From: Gp6-AA40 sp963818645
GTDB lineage: Bacteria > Acidobacteriota > Vicinamibacteria > Vicinamibacterales > UBA2999
NCBI GenBank assembly: GCA_963818645.1
Contig: CAWFTF010000005.1
Location: 69,610 to 133,609 of the forward strand
Reading direction: 5' to 3'
Length of the DNA: 64,000 nucleotides
Within the stretch, counting starts at the first letter, position 1; every line of letters starts with the position of its first letter. Under the pieces are notes generated by a model that saw only the letters and a program-made list of their open reading frames with translations, was not told the DNA's origin and did not search any database. A program made the translations under genes and the position numbers. Shown in pieces: positions 54,898 to 64,000 of the stretch.

Positions 54898-55762
54898 ATG
54901 AGCACTGAGACCGTCCGCAAGAAAGGACTCACCGGGTACATCCTGCTCGGGCCGGCTGTCGTGTGGCTGGCGCTGTTCTTCCTGGTCCCGTTCTACTCGC
55001 TGATCGCGACGAGCCTGTTCAACGCGGACGGCTCGGACTTCCGCGGCTACACCATGGTCTACCAGTGGAGCAACTACGCCGACGCGCTCCGGGATGTACT
55101 GGCCGCAGCTGGTGCGGTCGCTGATCTACGGCGGGCTCGCGACGCTGTTCTGCCTGGTGATCGGCTACGTCCTGGCCTATGCGATCGCCTTCAAGGCCGG
55201 CCGCTGGAAGAACCTGATGCTGGTCCTGGTGATCGCGCCGTTCTTCACCAGCTTCCTCGTGCGCACGCTGTCCTGGAAGCTGATCCTCGCCGACGACGGC
55301 TTCGTGGTGAACTCACTGCAGTTCGTCCACATCCTGGGACCCGACGGCTACCTGCTGTACACGCCGTTCGCGGTGATCATGGACTCGACCTACAACTTCC
55401 TGCCGTTCATGGTGCTGCCGCTGTTCGCCAGCATCGACAAGATCGACTACCGGCTGATCGAGGCCTCCAACGACCTCTATTCCAACCCGGTCGTCGGCTT
55501 CTGGAAGGTCACCTGGCCGCTCTCGCTGCCCGGCGTGATCTCCGGAACGCTGCTGACCTTCATCCCGGCCGTGGGTGACTACATCAATGACCAGCTGCTC
55601 GGCAGCACCAACACCCGGGTGATCGGTGCGGTGATCGAGGGCCAGTTCACCGACGCCAACGACTCCGCGATCGCGGCGGCACTCTCGATGATCCTGATGG
55701 TGATCATCGTGGCGATCGTGTTCATCTACATCCGCCGGGCCGGGACGGAGGAGCTGCTCTGA
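54898..55762 (+). CDS. potB: Spermidine/putrescine ABC transporter permease PotB (frameshifted)
   Basis: About 287 residues, normal for PotB, across one frameshift near 55090 (GAT-GTACTGG). Six membrane segments: first GPAVVWLALFFLVPFYSL, later FCLVIGYVLAYAIAF and LMLVLVIAPFFTSFLVRTLS; the ATPase-contact loop is EASNDLYSNPVVGFWKVTWP. The loop has the usual E-A-x-x-D-L pattern. Overlaps potC as TGATG. Confidence 0.88.
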
Positions 55763-56638
55763 TGCGCTGGATCCGGGAGCACCTCGTGCTCATACTCGGC
55801 CTGCTCGTGCTGGTGTACACGTTCGTGCCGATCGGCGTCGTCGTACTGATGAGCTTCAACGATCCGGAGACCCGCAACATCTACCGTTTCGACGGCTTCA
55901 CGCTGCACAACTGGACGCACTTCTGCGAGGCGCCCGGCATGTGCGACAGCCTCTGGCTGAGCATCCGGGTCGGGCTGCTGGCCACCCTGGCGGCCACCAT
56001 CATCGGCACCCTGGCCGCCTTTGCGCTGGTGCGCCACGCCTTCGCCGGCCGCTCGTCGTCCAACCTCCTGATCTTCCTGCCGATGGCGGCTCCGAGATCG
56101 TCCTCGGCTCGTCGCTCCTCACCCTTTTTGTGCAGGGCGGCTTCGCCGGCCAGCTCGGCTTCTGGACGATCTTGATCGCCCACGTCATGTTCTGCCTGTC
56201 GTTCGTGGTCGTGACGGTGCGGTCCCGACTGGCGGGCATGAGCGACACGCTCGAGCAGGCGGCGGCGGACTTGTACGCAACGCCGCCCAGACGTTCTGGC
56301 GGGTCACGTTCCCGCTCGTGCTGCCCGGGAGTGCGGCCGCGGCGTTGCTCTCCTTCTCGCTGTCGTTCGACGACTTCATCATCACCAACCTGAACGCAGG
56401 CAACACCACGACGTTCCCGATGTACGTGTGGGGCGTCTCGCGCAAGACGATCCCGATGCAGATCAACGTCGTCGGCACCGTGATGCTGCTGATCTCGGTC
56501 CTGATCGTGGTCGGCGGCGAGGTCAACGCCCGACGTCGCCGCCGGGCGTTCAAGAGCGAGACTCCTGCCAGGCGTCGGGCGCGGGGGGAGCCGAAGACCG
56601 AGGCCGAGTCGCTCGTGATCGTCGGGCCGCGTTCCTGA
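55762..56638 (+). CDS. potC: Spermidine/putrescine ABC transporter permease PotC (two frameshifts)
   Basis: About 292 residues over three frames. LILGLLVLVYTFVPIGVVVL, then after a shift near 56091 (CCGAG for CCGGAG) EIVLGSSLLTLFVQGGFAG and, after a second near 56281 (GCAACG for GCCAACG), QTFWRVTFPLVLPGSAAAA and SFDDFIITNLNAGNTTTFP. The EQAAADLYA contact loop sits right before the second shift. Both shifts are single missing C or G. Ends in a basic tail. The substrate-binding PotD gene is not seen. Confidence 0.88.
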
Positions 56639-56646
56639 GCGAGGAC

Positions 56647-56675
56647 GTGACGCCGCGCCGAAGGCGCGGCGTCAC
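56647..56675. terminator. Perfect 13-bp hairpin between convergent genes
   Basis: GTGACGCCGCGCC, GAA loop, GGCGCGGCGTCAC. It lies 9 bp after the potC stop and 64 bp before the aminotransferase stop on the other strand; probably a bidirectional terminator. Confidence 0.8.
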
Positions 56676-56739
56676 GACCGCAGCGAGAGTCGCAGCGAGC
56701 TTGCTCGCAAGACCAACAGCGCCCGGCCGGCCGGCAGGC

Positions 56740-58122
56740 CTAAAGCAAGGTGGCGGCCTTCGTCAGCACCTCGCGGAGGATCTGCTCGATCTCGTCGAAG
56801 TGCTCCTGGTCGCAGATCAGCGGGGGAGCGAGCTGGACGACCGGGTCGCCGCGGTCGTCGGCCCGGCAGTACAGGCCCGCGTCGTACAGCGCCTTGGACA
56901 GGAAGCCCCGGAGCAGCTTCTCCGACTCCTCGTCGTTGAAGGTCTCCTTGGTGTTCTTGTCCTTGACCAGCTCGATGCCGAAGAAGTAGCCGTCGCCGCG
57001 GACGTCGCCGACGATCTCCAGATCCTTGAGCTTCTCGAGCGTCTCGCGGAACGCGCCCTCGTTCTCACGGACGTGCTCGTTGATCTTCTCCTTCTCGAAG
57101 ATGTCGAGGTTGGCCATCGCCACCGCGGTCGAGACGGGGTGCCCGCCGAAGGTGTAGCCGTGGAGGAACGTCTCGGTGCCCTTGAGGAACGGCTCCATGA
57201 GGCGGTCGCTGGCGATCATCGCCCCGAGGGGCGCGTAGCCGGAGGTGATGCCCTTGGCGCAGGTGATGATGTCCGGCTGGTAGCCGTACCGCTCCGCGCC
57301 GAACATGTGGCCGAGCCGGCCGAACGCGCAGATCACCTCGTCGCTGACCAGGAGCACGTCGTACTCGTCGCAGATCTCGCGGACCCGGTCGAAGTATCCC
57401 GGCGGCGGCGGGAAGCAGCCGCCCGAGTTCTGGACCGGCTCCAAGAAGACCGCCGCGACCGTTTCCGGTCCCTCGTTCTCGATGGCCGTCGCGATCTCGT
57501 TGGCGGCCCAGAGGCCGAACTTCTTCTCGTCGTCCTCGAAGTACGGCGCGCGGTAGTAGTTCGTGTTCGGCACCCGGAACGTCGACGGCACGAGCGGCTC
57601 GAACGGCGCCTTCATGCCCGGCAGGCCGGTGATCGAGAGGGCGCCCTGCGGCGTCCCGTGGTAGGCGATCGCCCGGCTGATCACCTTGTGCTTGTAGTGC
57701 TTGCCGGTGAGCTTGAAGTAGTTCTTGGCGAGCTTCCACGCGGTCTCGACGGCCTCGCCGCCACCGGTGGTGAAGAAGACCCGGTTCAGGTCGCCCGGCG
57801 CGTAGTGGGCCACCCGCTCGGCGAGCTCGATCGCGTTGGGGTGGGCGTAGGACCAGATCGGCATGAACGCCAGCCGTTCGGTCTGCTTCGCGGCGGCCTC
57901 GGCCAGCTCCGGGCGCCCGTGGCCGAGCTGGCTCACGAACAGGCCGGCGAGCCCGTCGAGGTAGCGCTTCCCGTGGACGTCGTAGATGTAGGGACCCTCG
58001 CCGCGGACGATGATCGGAATCTCGGCGTCGTCATGCGCCGAGTGCCGGGTGAAGTGCATCCACAGGTGCTCACGTGCCTGGTGTTGCAGGCGGGCATTGT
58101 CGTAGGCGATCTCGCCGGGCAT
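56740..58122 (-). CDS. Class III aminotransferase, putrescine/polyamine:pyruvate type
   Basis: 460 residues, PLP-dependent. LDGLAGLFVSQLGHGRPEL (N-terminal), FFTTGGGEAVETAWKLA (phosphate loop), SRAIAYHGTPQGALSITG, VLLVSDEVICAFGRLG (the Asp), and the PLP Lys in ITCAKGITSGYAPLGA, followed by HGYTFGGHPVSTA. The SpuC/omega-amine:pyruvate subgroup is likely given the neighbours (polyamine transporter, agmatinase, aldehyde dehydrogenase): putrescine plus pyruvate to 4-aminobutanal. GAGGAA precedes the ATG by ~13 bases. Beta-alanine or other amines remain possible. Confidence 0.88.
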   Translation of the reverse strand: MPGEIAYDNARLQHQAREHLWMHFTRHSAHDDAEIPIIVRGEGPYIYDVHGKRYLDGLAGLFVSQLGHGRPELAEAAAKQTERLAFMPIWSYAHPNAIELAERVAHYAPGDLNRVFFTTGGGEAVETAWKLAKNYFKLTGKHYKHKVISRAIAYHGTPQGALSITGLPGMKAPFEPLVPSTFRVPNTNYYRAPYFEDDEKKFGLWAANEIATAIENEGPETVAAVFLEPVQNSGGCFPPPPGYFDRVREICDEYDVLLVSDEVICAFGRLGHMFGAERYGYQPDIITCAKGITSGYAPLGAMIASDRLMEPFLKGTETFLHGYTFGGHPVSTAVAMANLDIFEKEKINEHVRENEGAFRETLEKLKDLEIVGDVRGDGYFFGIELVKDKNTKETFNDEESEKLLRGFLSKALYDAGLYCRADDRGDPVVQLAPPLICDQEHFDEIEQILREVLTKAATLL

Positions 58123-58267
58123 GGATATCGATTCCTCGCATCTCGAAGTGTCTTCACATCATGATGCGCCGGTGAACGCCCCGCAAGCGAATCCGTAGGT
58201 TGCCCCCGCGTTTCATGACTGAATCCGAAGGTATGCGGGAGCCTGGCCCGCCTGATAGGAACACACC

Positions 58268-59268
58268 ATGACCCGCTACGGCGCACAGTTCGGACCGGAC
58301 ATCACCTTCCTCGGCGTCCCGGCCGTCGACGTCGCGGACTCGGCGGCGATCGCCGCGGCCGACGTAGTGGTCGTCGGCGCACCCTTCGACGGCGGGACCT
58401 CGCACCGCCCCGGTACGCGCTTCGGGCCGACCGCGATCCGGCAGACCGACTACCTGCCCCAGGACGGGTCCCGACCCCACCTCGCCCTGCGCGTCGACGC
58501 CCTGCAGGACCTGAACGTCGTGGACATGGGGGACGTCGAGATGCCGCCCGGCGAGATCGAGCGCGCGCTCCAGGCCCTCGAGGACGCGGTGTACGCCGTC
58601 GCCTCGGCAGGAACAGTCCCGCTGGTGCTCGGCGGCGACCACTCGATCGCCCTCCCCGACGCCACCGGCGTCGCCCGGCACCTCGGCTTCGGTCGCGTGT
58701 CGATGATCCACTTCGACGCCCACGCCGACACCGGCGACATCGAGTTCGGGTCGCTCTACGGGCACGGCCAGCCGATGCGCCGGCTGATCGAGTCGGGGGC
58801 GCTACGTGGCGACCGCTTCCTGCAGGTGGGTCTCCGCGGCTACTGGCCCGGGCCCGAGACGATGAAGTGGATGGCCGACCAGGACATGCGCTCCTACGAG
58901 ATGACCGAGATCGGCAAACGAGGGCTCGACACGTGTCTGGACGAGGCGTTCGAGATCGCCATGGACGACTGCGACGCCGTCTTCCTGTCGGTCGACATCG
59001 ATGTCTGCGACCCCGGCCACGCGCCCGGGACCGGCACCCCGGAGCCCGGTGGTCTACGTCGCGCGAGCTGCTCGACGCCGTACGCCGCATCTGTCGCGAG
59101 CTGCCGGTCGCCGGCATCGACGTGGTCGAGGTGTCGCCGCCGTACGATCACGCCGAGATCACGGCGTACCTCGCGAACCGGGTCTGCCTCGAGGCGCTCT
59201 CGGGACTCGCCGTCCGCAAGGTCGGCATCTCCCACGACCCGGCCGGCCCTCTTCTGGAAGGACGCTGA
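58268..59268 (+). CDS. speB: Agmatinase (ureohydrolase family), frameshifted
   Basis: Hydrolyses agmatine to putrescine and urea with a binuclear Mn site. About 333 residues with one shift near 59050 (missing C). LGGDHSIALPDATGVA, MIHFDAHADTGDIEF with the Mn-ligand His/Asp cluster, SVDIDVCDPGHAPGTGTPEP with the two other Asp ligands, and a C-terminal EVSPPYDHAEITAYLANR. The SPPYDH end is typical of agmatinase/guanidinobutyrase, so 4-guanidinobutyrate is the main alternative substrate. TGATG overlap with the amidohydrolase. Confidence 0.88.
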
Positions 59269-60891
59269 TGACGACGCTGTTCACCGGGGGTTCCGTCTTC
59301 GACGGACACCGTCACCTGCCGGACCACGGGCTGCTGGTCGACGACGGGAACGTCGCGGGGGTGCTGTCGCCCGTCGAGCTCGAGCGGTACGACGGAACGG
59401 CCGACCACGTCGACCTGGCCGGCGGCCTGGTCTCGCCGGGGTTCACCGACGCCCACTGCCATCCGATCCAGGGCGGTCTGGAGCGGACGCAGTGCGACCT
59501 GACCGACGGCGGCACGCGGGACGCCTATCTCGCCCTGGTCCGCACCTACGCCGACGGCCACGACGGTCCCTGGATCACCGGGGGCGGCTGGCAGATGGCG
59601 GCCTTCCCCGGGGGAACTCCGACGGCCGCTGACCTCGACACCGTCGTGCCGGATCGCCCCGCGCTCCTGCACAACCGTGACCACCACGGCGCGTGGGCGA
59701 ACTCGCGGGCCCTCGAGCTCGCCGGCATCACCGCCGAGACGCTCGACCCGGCCGACGGCCGGATCGAGCGCCTTCCGGACGGCTCGCCCCAGGGCACGTT
59801 GCACGAGGGTGGGGTCGATCTCGTCGCTCGGTTGCTCCCCGGCATCTCGCCGTCCGGGTACGCCGCGGGGCTGGTCGAGGGGCAGAGCTACCTGTTCGCC
59901 CTCGGGGTCACGGCCTGGCAGGACGCGATCGTCGGCGCCTATCCCGGGATGGCGGACACGGGTTCGACGTACGAGGAAGCGATCGCGAGCGGCGACCTCG
60001 TGGCGGACGTCGTCGGCGCGCTCTGGTGGGACCGCGAGCTCGGGCTCGGGCAGGTCGCCGACCTGGTGGAGCGCCGCACGAGGCAGACGGGCGGACGCTT
60101 CCGCGCCACCAGCATCAAGATCATGCAGGACGGTGTGTGCGAGAACTTCACCGCCGCGATGCTGTCGCCGTACCTCGACGGGCACGGTCACACGACCAAC
60201 AACGCCGGCCACTCGTTCATCGAGGCGGAGGAGCTGAAGGAGGCGGTGGTCGCGCTCGCGGCCGAGGGCTTCCAGGTACACGTGCACTGCATCGGCGATC
60301 GCGGCACACGCGAGGCGCTCGACGCGTTCGCGGCGGCGCGGGCGGCCGGCCACGACGGCGACCTGCGTCACCACATCGCCCACATCCCAGGTGATCCACC
60401 CCGACGACGTGCCACGTTTCGCCGAGCTCGGAGTGGCTGCCAACGCCCAGGCGTTGTGGGCGACCCACGAGCCGCAGATGGACCAGTTGACGATCCCGTT
60501 CCTCGGTGAGGAACGCTCGACGTGGCAGTACCCCTTCGGCGGGCTCCACCGGGCCGGTGCCCGGCTGGTGATGGGCAGCGACTGGCCGGTGAGCTCGCCG
60601 GACCCGCTCGCGGCGATCCACACCGCCGTCACCCGCACGGCGTACGACGACCCCCGGGAGCCCTTCCTGCCCGAGCAGGCGATCGACCTGACGACGGCGT
60701 TCGCGGCGTACACGTCCGGCTCGGCGTGGGTGAACGGCCGGGACCGCACCGACGGCGCCGGCGTCCTCGCCCCCGGTCACGCCGCCGACCTCGCGGTCCT
60801 CGACCGCGATCCGTTCCGGGGCCCGGCGGACGAGATCGGCGCCGCCGCCATCGCGTCGACGTGGGTCGCCGGCCGGAGGGTCTACGGCTGA
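59268..60891 (+). CDS. Amidohydrolase family protein (YtcJ-like), frameshifted
   Basis: About 540 residues across a shift near 60388 (an extra C). FTGGSVFDGH at the start, the metal-binding GLVSPGFTDAHCHP, LHNRDHHGAWANSRALELAG, VHVHCIGDRGTREALD, and MGSDWPVSSPDPLAAIHTAV with the final Asp; C-terminal GAGVLAPGHAADLAVLD. This is the YtcJ/ExeM-type branch of metal-dependent hydrolases; substrate not known. It follows agmatinase with a shared TGATG, so it may act on a guanidino, N-acyl or amide derivative of a polyamine. Confidence 0.85.
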
Positions 60892-61770
60892 GATCCGCGG
60901 CCCGGCCAACACCACCGCGGCCGCGAGGCGTGCGGACCGGACGTGGTCCGGACCTCGTCGCACGTCGTCCCACAGGAAGCGGAGCACGATCCAACCCGAC
61001 GACACCATGGCGGTGTAGCGCCTCACATCACGGTCGAACGCGGCGCGACCCCCGTGGTAGGTCCAGGACTCGGCCTCGACGACGATCCCGAGGCGAGTGT
61101 CCACGAGGTCAGCCGTGCCGATGAGCTCGCCGCCGCCGATGGTCACCTGTGGGACCAGGTGCAGTCCGGCCACGCCGTCCGCCAGAGCGCGGAGCACCGA
61201 CTCGAACGGGTTCGCCGCCCGGCCGTCAGCCGCCGCTGAGACGCGCATCGCCCGCGAGCGGCCGGTGCGGGGACTCGACGCCACAGCCTCACAGAGCTCC
61301 TGAGGCTCGACGTCTCGCGTTCTGAGGGCCGAGTCAGCCACGGCGAGCGCCTGGTCGAAGGGCAGCACGCGCGCGCAGTCGACGACCGTCCGCGCCGGGC
61401 TGGTGACACCGGCGTCGAGCTCCTCGTCCGTCAGGGACCCCCAGAACACCTGCGCCACACCGGCCCCCGAGCGCGGAAGGTGGGCCGAGCGCCGGATCGT
61501 CACCATCGGCCGGCCTGGCGCGGCCGCGACCTCCCACCCGTGGTGGAGTGCTGCGCTCAGGTGTGAGCGCGCTCCGGCGAGATCGCGGGTGGCCGCAGCC
61601 GTCTCGTCGAGGACCGGCAGACAGACCGACCCCGGACGTGGTCGGCGTACCTTGCCTGCGGCGATGGCTCGTCTCAGGGCACGCCGTGAGGTGACCGAGC
61701 GCAGGTCGGCGGTCCGCGCGGCCCCGCCGAGAGCCGCCAGCGCGGCGACCACGTCGGCGTCCTGGAGCAT
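60882..61770 (-). CDS. AbiEi-like N-domain plus DUF559-type endonuclease-fold protein (3' end uncertain)
   Basis: About 295 residues of a family common in actinobacteria. N-terminal winged-helix AbiEi-type region (RRALRRAIAAGKVRRPRPGS) and a C-terminal PD-D/E-x-K-like DUF559 region: IGTADLVDTRLGIVVEAES, YHGGRAAFDRDVRRYTAM and SGWIVLRFLWDDVR. The acidic residues ADLVD and VEAES would be the metal ligands. The frame stays open into the antisense of the amidohydrolase; the natural stop probably lies near 60882, one base out of frame, so a small indel at the 3' end is likely. Function unproven; often single in the genome, not paired with AbiEii. Confidence 0.7.
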
Positions 61771-62024
61771 CCGACAACGCTGGCACCGCGCGCCCGGCTC
61801 TGCGTCGCCTCTCCACAGGTGGTCCGGGGCTACGGCAGTTCGCGGTCATAGGTCCGCCACCGCCCGTCGGCGTACCGAACTGCCGCACGAACGGACCGCC
61901 TCGGCGCGACCCAATCCGCCAGGAGGGCCGGATGCGCCCGCGGCCCGCCCGTCTCGAAGACGAAATCCGTCGAATAGGTCCCCGGGCACTGTCGATTCCG
62001 CAGAGAGTTTCGTAGGCTCCGGCC
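61771..62024. other. 254-bp divergent gap, no gene seen
   Basis: Between the ATG of the AbiEi/DUF559-like gene and the ATG of the aldehyde dehydrogenase. Coding-like GC but no open frame with recognisable homology; it should contain both promoters. No repeat or hairpin was seen. Confidence 0.5.
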
Positions 62025-63458
62025 ATGGCGGACCAGACGTTCAAGAACGTGATCAACGGGGAGCTCGTCGACAGCGTGTCGGGCGAGACCTACGACATCG
62101 TCGACCCGACCACCGGTGAGGTGTACGCGCAGGCGCCGAAGTCCGGGGCCGAGGACGTCGACCGGGCGTACGCCGCCGCCGCGACGGCGTTCGACGAGTG
62201 GAGCGAGCTGACCCCCAAGGACCGCGGGAACGCGCTGCTGAAGATCGCCCAGGCGATCGAGGACCGGGTCGAGGAGATCAACGCCGTCGAGTGCAAGGAC
62301 ACCGGCAAGCCCCTCGGGCTGACCATGTCCGAGGAGATGCCCTACGCCTCCGACCACTTCAAGTTCTTCGCCGGCGCCGCCCGCCTGCTCGAGGGCAAGT
62401 CCGCGGGTGAGTACATGGCCGACCACACGTCGTGGGTCCGCCGCGAGCCGATCGGCGTCGTCGGCCAGGTGACGCCGTGGAACTACCCCCTGATGATGAT
62501 GATCTGGAAGATCGCCCCGGCGCTGGCCGGTGGCAACGCGATCGTGCTCAAGCCCAGCGACACCACGCCGGCCAGCTCGACCCTGCTGGCCGAGATCTGC
62601 AACGAGTTCCTGCCGCCCGGCGTCCTCAACGTCGTCTGCGGCGATCGGGACACCGGCCGCGCGCTGGTCGAGCACAAGACGCCGCAGATGGTCGCCATCA
62701 CCGGGTCGGTGCGCGCCGGCATGGAGGTCGCGGGCTCCGCGGCCAAGGACCTCAAGCGCGTGCACCTCGAGCTCGGCGGCAAGGCGCCGGTGATCGTCTT
62801 CGACGACGCGGACATCGAGAAGGCCGCCGAGGGGATCGCCATGGCGGGCTACTTCAACGCCGGCCAGGACTGCACCGCCGCCACGCGCGTGCTTGCCGGC
62901 CCCGGCGTCCACGACGAGTTCGTCTCGGCGCTCGCCGAGCAGGCCAAGGGCACCAGGACGGGTCTGCCCGACGACGAGGACGTGCTCTACGGCGCCCTCA
63001 ACAACGAGAACCAGCTGGACCGGGTCACCGGCATGGTCGACCGTCTCCCGGACCATGCCTCCGTCGAGGCCGGCGGTCACCGGCAGGGGAGCGTCGGGTA
63101 CTTCTACGAGCCGACCGTGCTGGCCGGGCTGCAGCAGGACGACGAGCAGATCCAGACCGAGATCTTCGGCCCCGTGATCACCGTCCAGAGGTTCACCGAC
63201 GAGGCCGAGGCACTGAGCTGGGCCAACGGTGTCGAGTACGGCCTGGCCTCCAGCGTCTGGACCAAGGACCACGGGCGGGCGATGCGGATGTCGAAGCACC
63301 TCGACTTCGGGGTCGTGTGGATCAACACCCACATCCCCTTCATCTCCGAGATGCCCCACGGCGGCTTCAAGCACTCGGGCTACGGCAAGGACCTGTCGAT
63401 GTACGGGCTCGAGGACTACACCCGCATCAAGCACGTCATGAGCTACATCGGCGAGTAG
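62025..63458 (+). CDS. Gamma-aminobutyraldehyde dehydrogenase (aldehyde dehydrogenase family)
   Basis: 477 residues, full length. Oxidises 4-aminobutanal (from putrescine) to GABA with NAD+. WNYPLMMMIWKIAPALAGGN (the Asn), ELGGKAPVIVFDDADIEKA (the general-base Glu), and NAGQDCTAATRV with the nucleophile Cys; NTHIPFISEMPHGGFKHSGY at the C-terminus is typical of aminoaldehyde dehydrogenases (PatD/Prr-type) and betaine aldehyde dehydrogenases. The polyamine context favours the first. 26 bp before the MBL gene. Confidence 0.93.
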   Translation: MADQTFKNVINGELVDSVSGETYDIVDPTTGEVYAQAPKSGAEDVDRAYAAAATAFDEWSELTPKDRGNALLKIAQAIEDRVEEINAVECKDTGKPLGLTMSEEMPYASDHFKFFAGAARLLEGKSAGEYMADHTSWVRREPIGVVGQVTPWNYPLMMMIWKIAPALAGGNAIVLKPSDTTPASSTLLAEICNEFLPPGVLNVVCGDRDTGRALVEHKTPQMVAITGSVRAGMEVAGSAAKDLKRVHLELGGKAPVIVFDDADIEKAAEGIAMAGYFNAGQDCTAATRVLAGPGVHDEFVSALAEQAKGTRTGLPDDEDVLYGALNNENQLDRVTGMVDRLPDHASVEAGGHRQGSVGYFYEPTVLAGLQQDDEQIQTEIFGPVITVQRFTDEAEALSWANGVEYGLASSVWTKDHGRAMRMSKHLDFGVVWINTHIPFISEMPHGGFKHSGYGKDLSMYGLEDYTRIKHVMSYIGE

Positions 63459-63484
63459 CGAGACACGAGAACAGCGAGGAGAGC

Positions 63485-64000
63485 ATGGCGACGGTCGACG
63501 TCCTCATCGCCGGCCACGTCGAGGAGACCGACGCCGGGCAGTCCGTGCACCCCAGCGTCAGCCTGGTCCGCGACCAGGACCTGGTCATCGTCGTGGACCC
63601 CGGGATCCTGTCCGATCCGGCGCTGCTCACCGAGGCGCTCGCCGGTCACGGCCTGACGGTCGGCGACGTCACGCACGTCTTCGTCACCCACCACCATCTC
63701 GACCACACGCGCAACGTCGGGATGTTCCCGACCGCGCGGGTCGTCGACGTCGACTCGGTGTACGACGGGTCCCTCTGGCTCGACCACGAGGGCGACGGCC
63801 ATCACCTCACCGCCGACGTCTCCGTGATCGAGACACCCGGACACGCGCAGGAGTGCGCGGCCCTCGTCGTCCGCACCGATGACGGTACGGTCGTGCTCAC
63901 CCACGCCTGGTGGTTCGCGGACATGACGCCCGTCCAGGATCCACTGGCATGGGACCAGGACGCGTTGGACCGCAGTCGAGAGCGCATCCTCGGGATCGCC
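63485..64000 (+). CDS. MBL-fold metallohydrolase, MBLAC1-like, cut by the window edge
   Basis: 172 residues shown, frame open to the right edge. ATVDVLIAGHVEETDAG and VTHHHLDHTRNVGMFP, the HxHxDH-type zinc motif (HHHLDH), and ETPGHAQECAALVV follow the short MBLAC1-type layout. No role in polyamine breakdown is obvious. Probably in an operon with the aldehyde dehydrogenase. Confidence 0.8.
   Translation, partial: MATVDVLIAGHVEETDAGQSVHPSVSLVRDQDLVIVVDPGILSDPALLTEALAGHGLTVGDVTHVFVTHHHLDHTRNVGMFPTARVVDVDSVYDGSLWLDHEGDGHHLTADVSVIETPGHAQECAALVVRTDDGTVVLTHAWWFADMTPVQDPLAWDQDALDRSRERILGIA

Noticed and set aside
56428..58164. Long open frame (578 codons) on the plus strand, opposite the aminotransferase
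   Set aside because: It is the antisense of a well-conserved PLP enzyme in high-GC DNA, is Arg/Ala/Glu-rich with no family motif, and lies in the frame that high-GC third positions keep open.
61830..63434. Long open frame (534 codons) opposite the aldehyde dehydrogenase
   Set aside because: Shadow of a canonical dehydrogenase; no recognisable domain.

Overview
This window looks like two different bacteria joined at about position 54,335. Positions 1-54,335 are high-GC, densely packed, mostly single-copy bacterial genes: hpnCDE squalene synthesis, panBC, a fused 2-oxo-acid dehydrogenase E1, E2, E3 and LipB, SYLF, DUF3309 and YtxH proteins, an ECF sigma factor and an NtrC-type regulator. The gene set and the style of the intergenic sequence suggest an Acidobacteriota genome, perhaps class Vicinamibacteria; that placement is inference. 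Positions 54,335-64,000 read like an actinobacterium (Nocardioides-like): polyamine ABC transporter genes, a class III aminotransferase, agmatinase, an amidohydrolase, an aldehyde dehydrogenase and an AbiEi/DUF559-like protein. The join lies inside two unrelated genes, the 2-oxoglutarate dehydrogenase E1 gene and a potA-like ATPase gene, so a chimeric assembly is the simplest explanation.

Left part, in order. A DUF4382 tail is followed by a minus-strand, overlapping run pduO-hpnC-hpnD-hpnE-thiI-fba (6343 down to 367). Then come a catalytic-domain-only mutY overlapping a mutT, ygfZ, a hydrolase with panB and panC, a P1 peptidase, an SSS symporter with a tartrate/isocitrate-type dehydrogenase, a HAD dehalogenase, a GNAT, a double VOC protein, a Crp-family regulator, DksA/TraR, YtxH, a scar of two truncated genes (ABC transporter and sigma-54 activator), SYLF, DUF3309, a tannase-family esterase and a TrmN6-like methyltransferase. 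Next are a fused E1 alpha/beta, FHA, MBL, a degenerate receiver, a pseudokinase with a small partner, an SDR, a malate-dehydrogenase-like protein without its catalytic residues, an M28 peptidase, an ECF sigma factor and two CNNM/CBS proteins. A two-gene unknown module (CYNYA protein plus partner) comes next, then LipB/E2/E3, an NtrC-like regulator with Glu at the phosphorylation site, HU, QueF and Smr. The left part ends with an SNF2 helicase plus N6-adenine methyltransferase pair (candidate defence), a broken GxxExxY gene, an esterase, a Cof-type phosphatase and the truncated sucA.

A recurring feature of the left part is a set of 7-bp-periodic degenerate repeat arrays, usually arranged as two inverted arms (hairpins). 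They sit between genes at about nine loci, and inside thiI, the E2 linker and the start of the TrmN6-like gene. Each locus uses its own word but keeps the 7-bp period, like the heptanucleotide STRR repeats of cyanobacteria. I saw none right of the join.

Many genes carry a single-base frameshift, often at a short homopolymer: about seven in the left 54 kb and six in the right 9.7 kb. These look mostly like consensus errors; the affected genes are annotated across the shift. Right part: putrescine import (potABC), agmatine to putrescine (agmatinase), transamination to 4-aminobutanal and oxidation to GABA form one coherent catabolic set.
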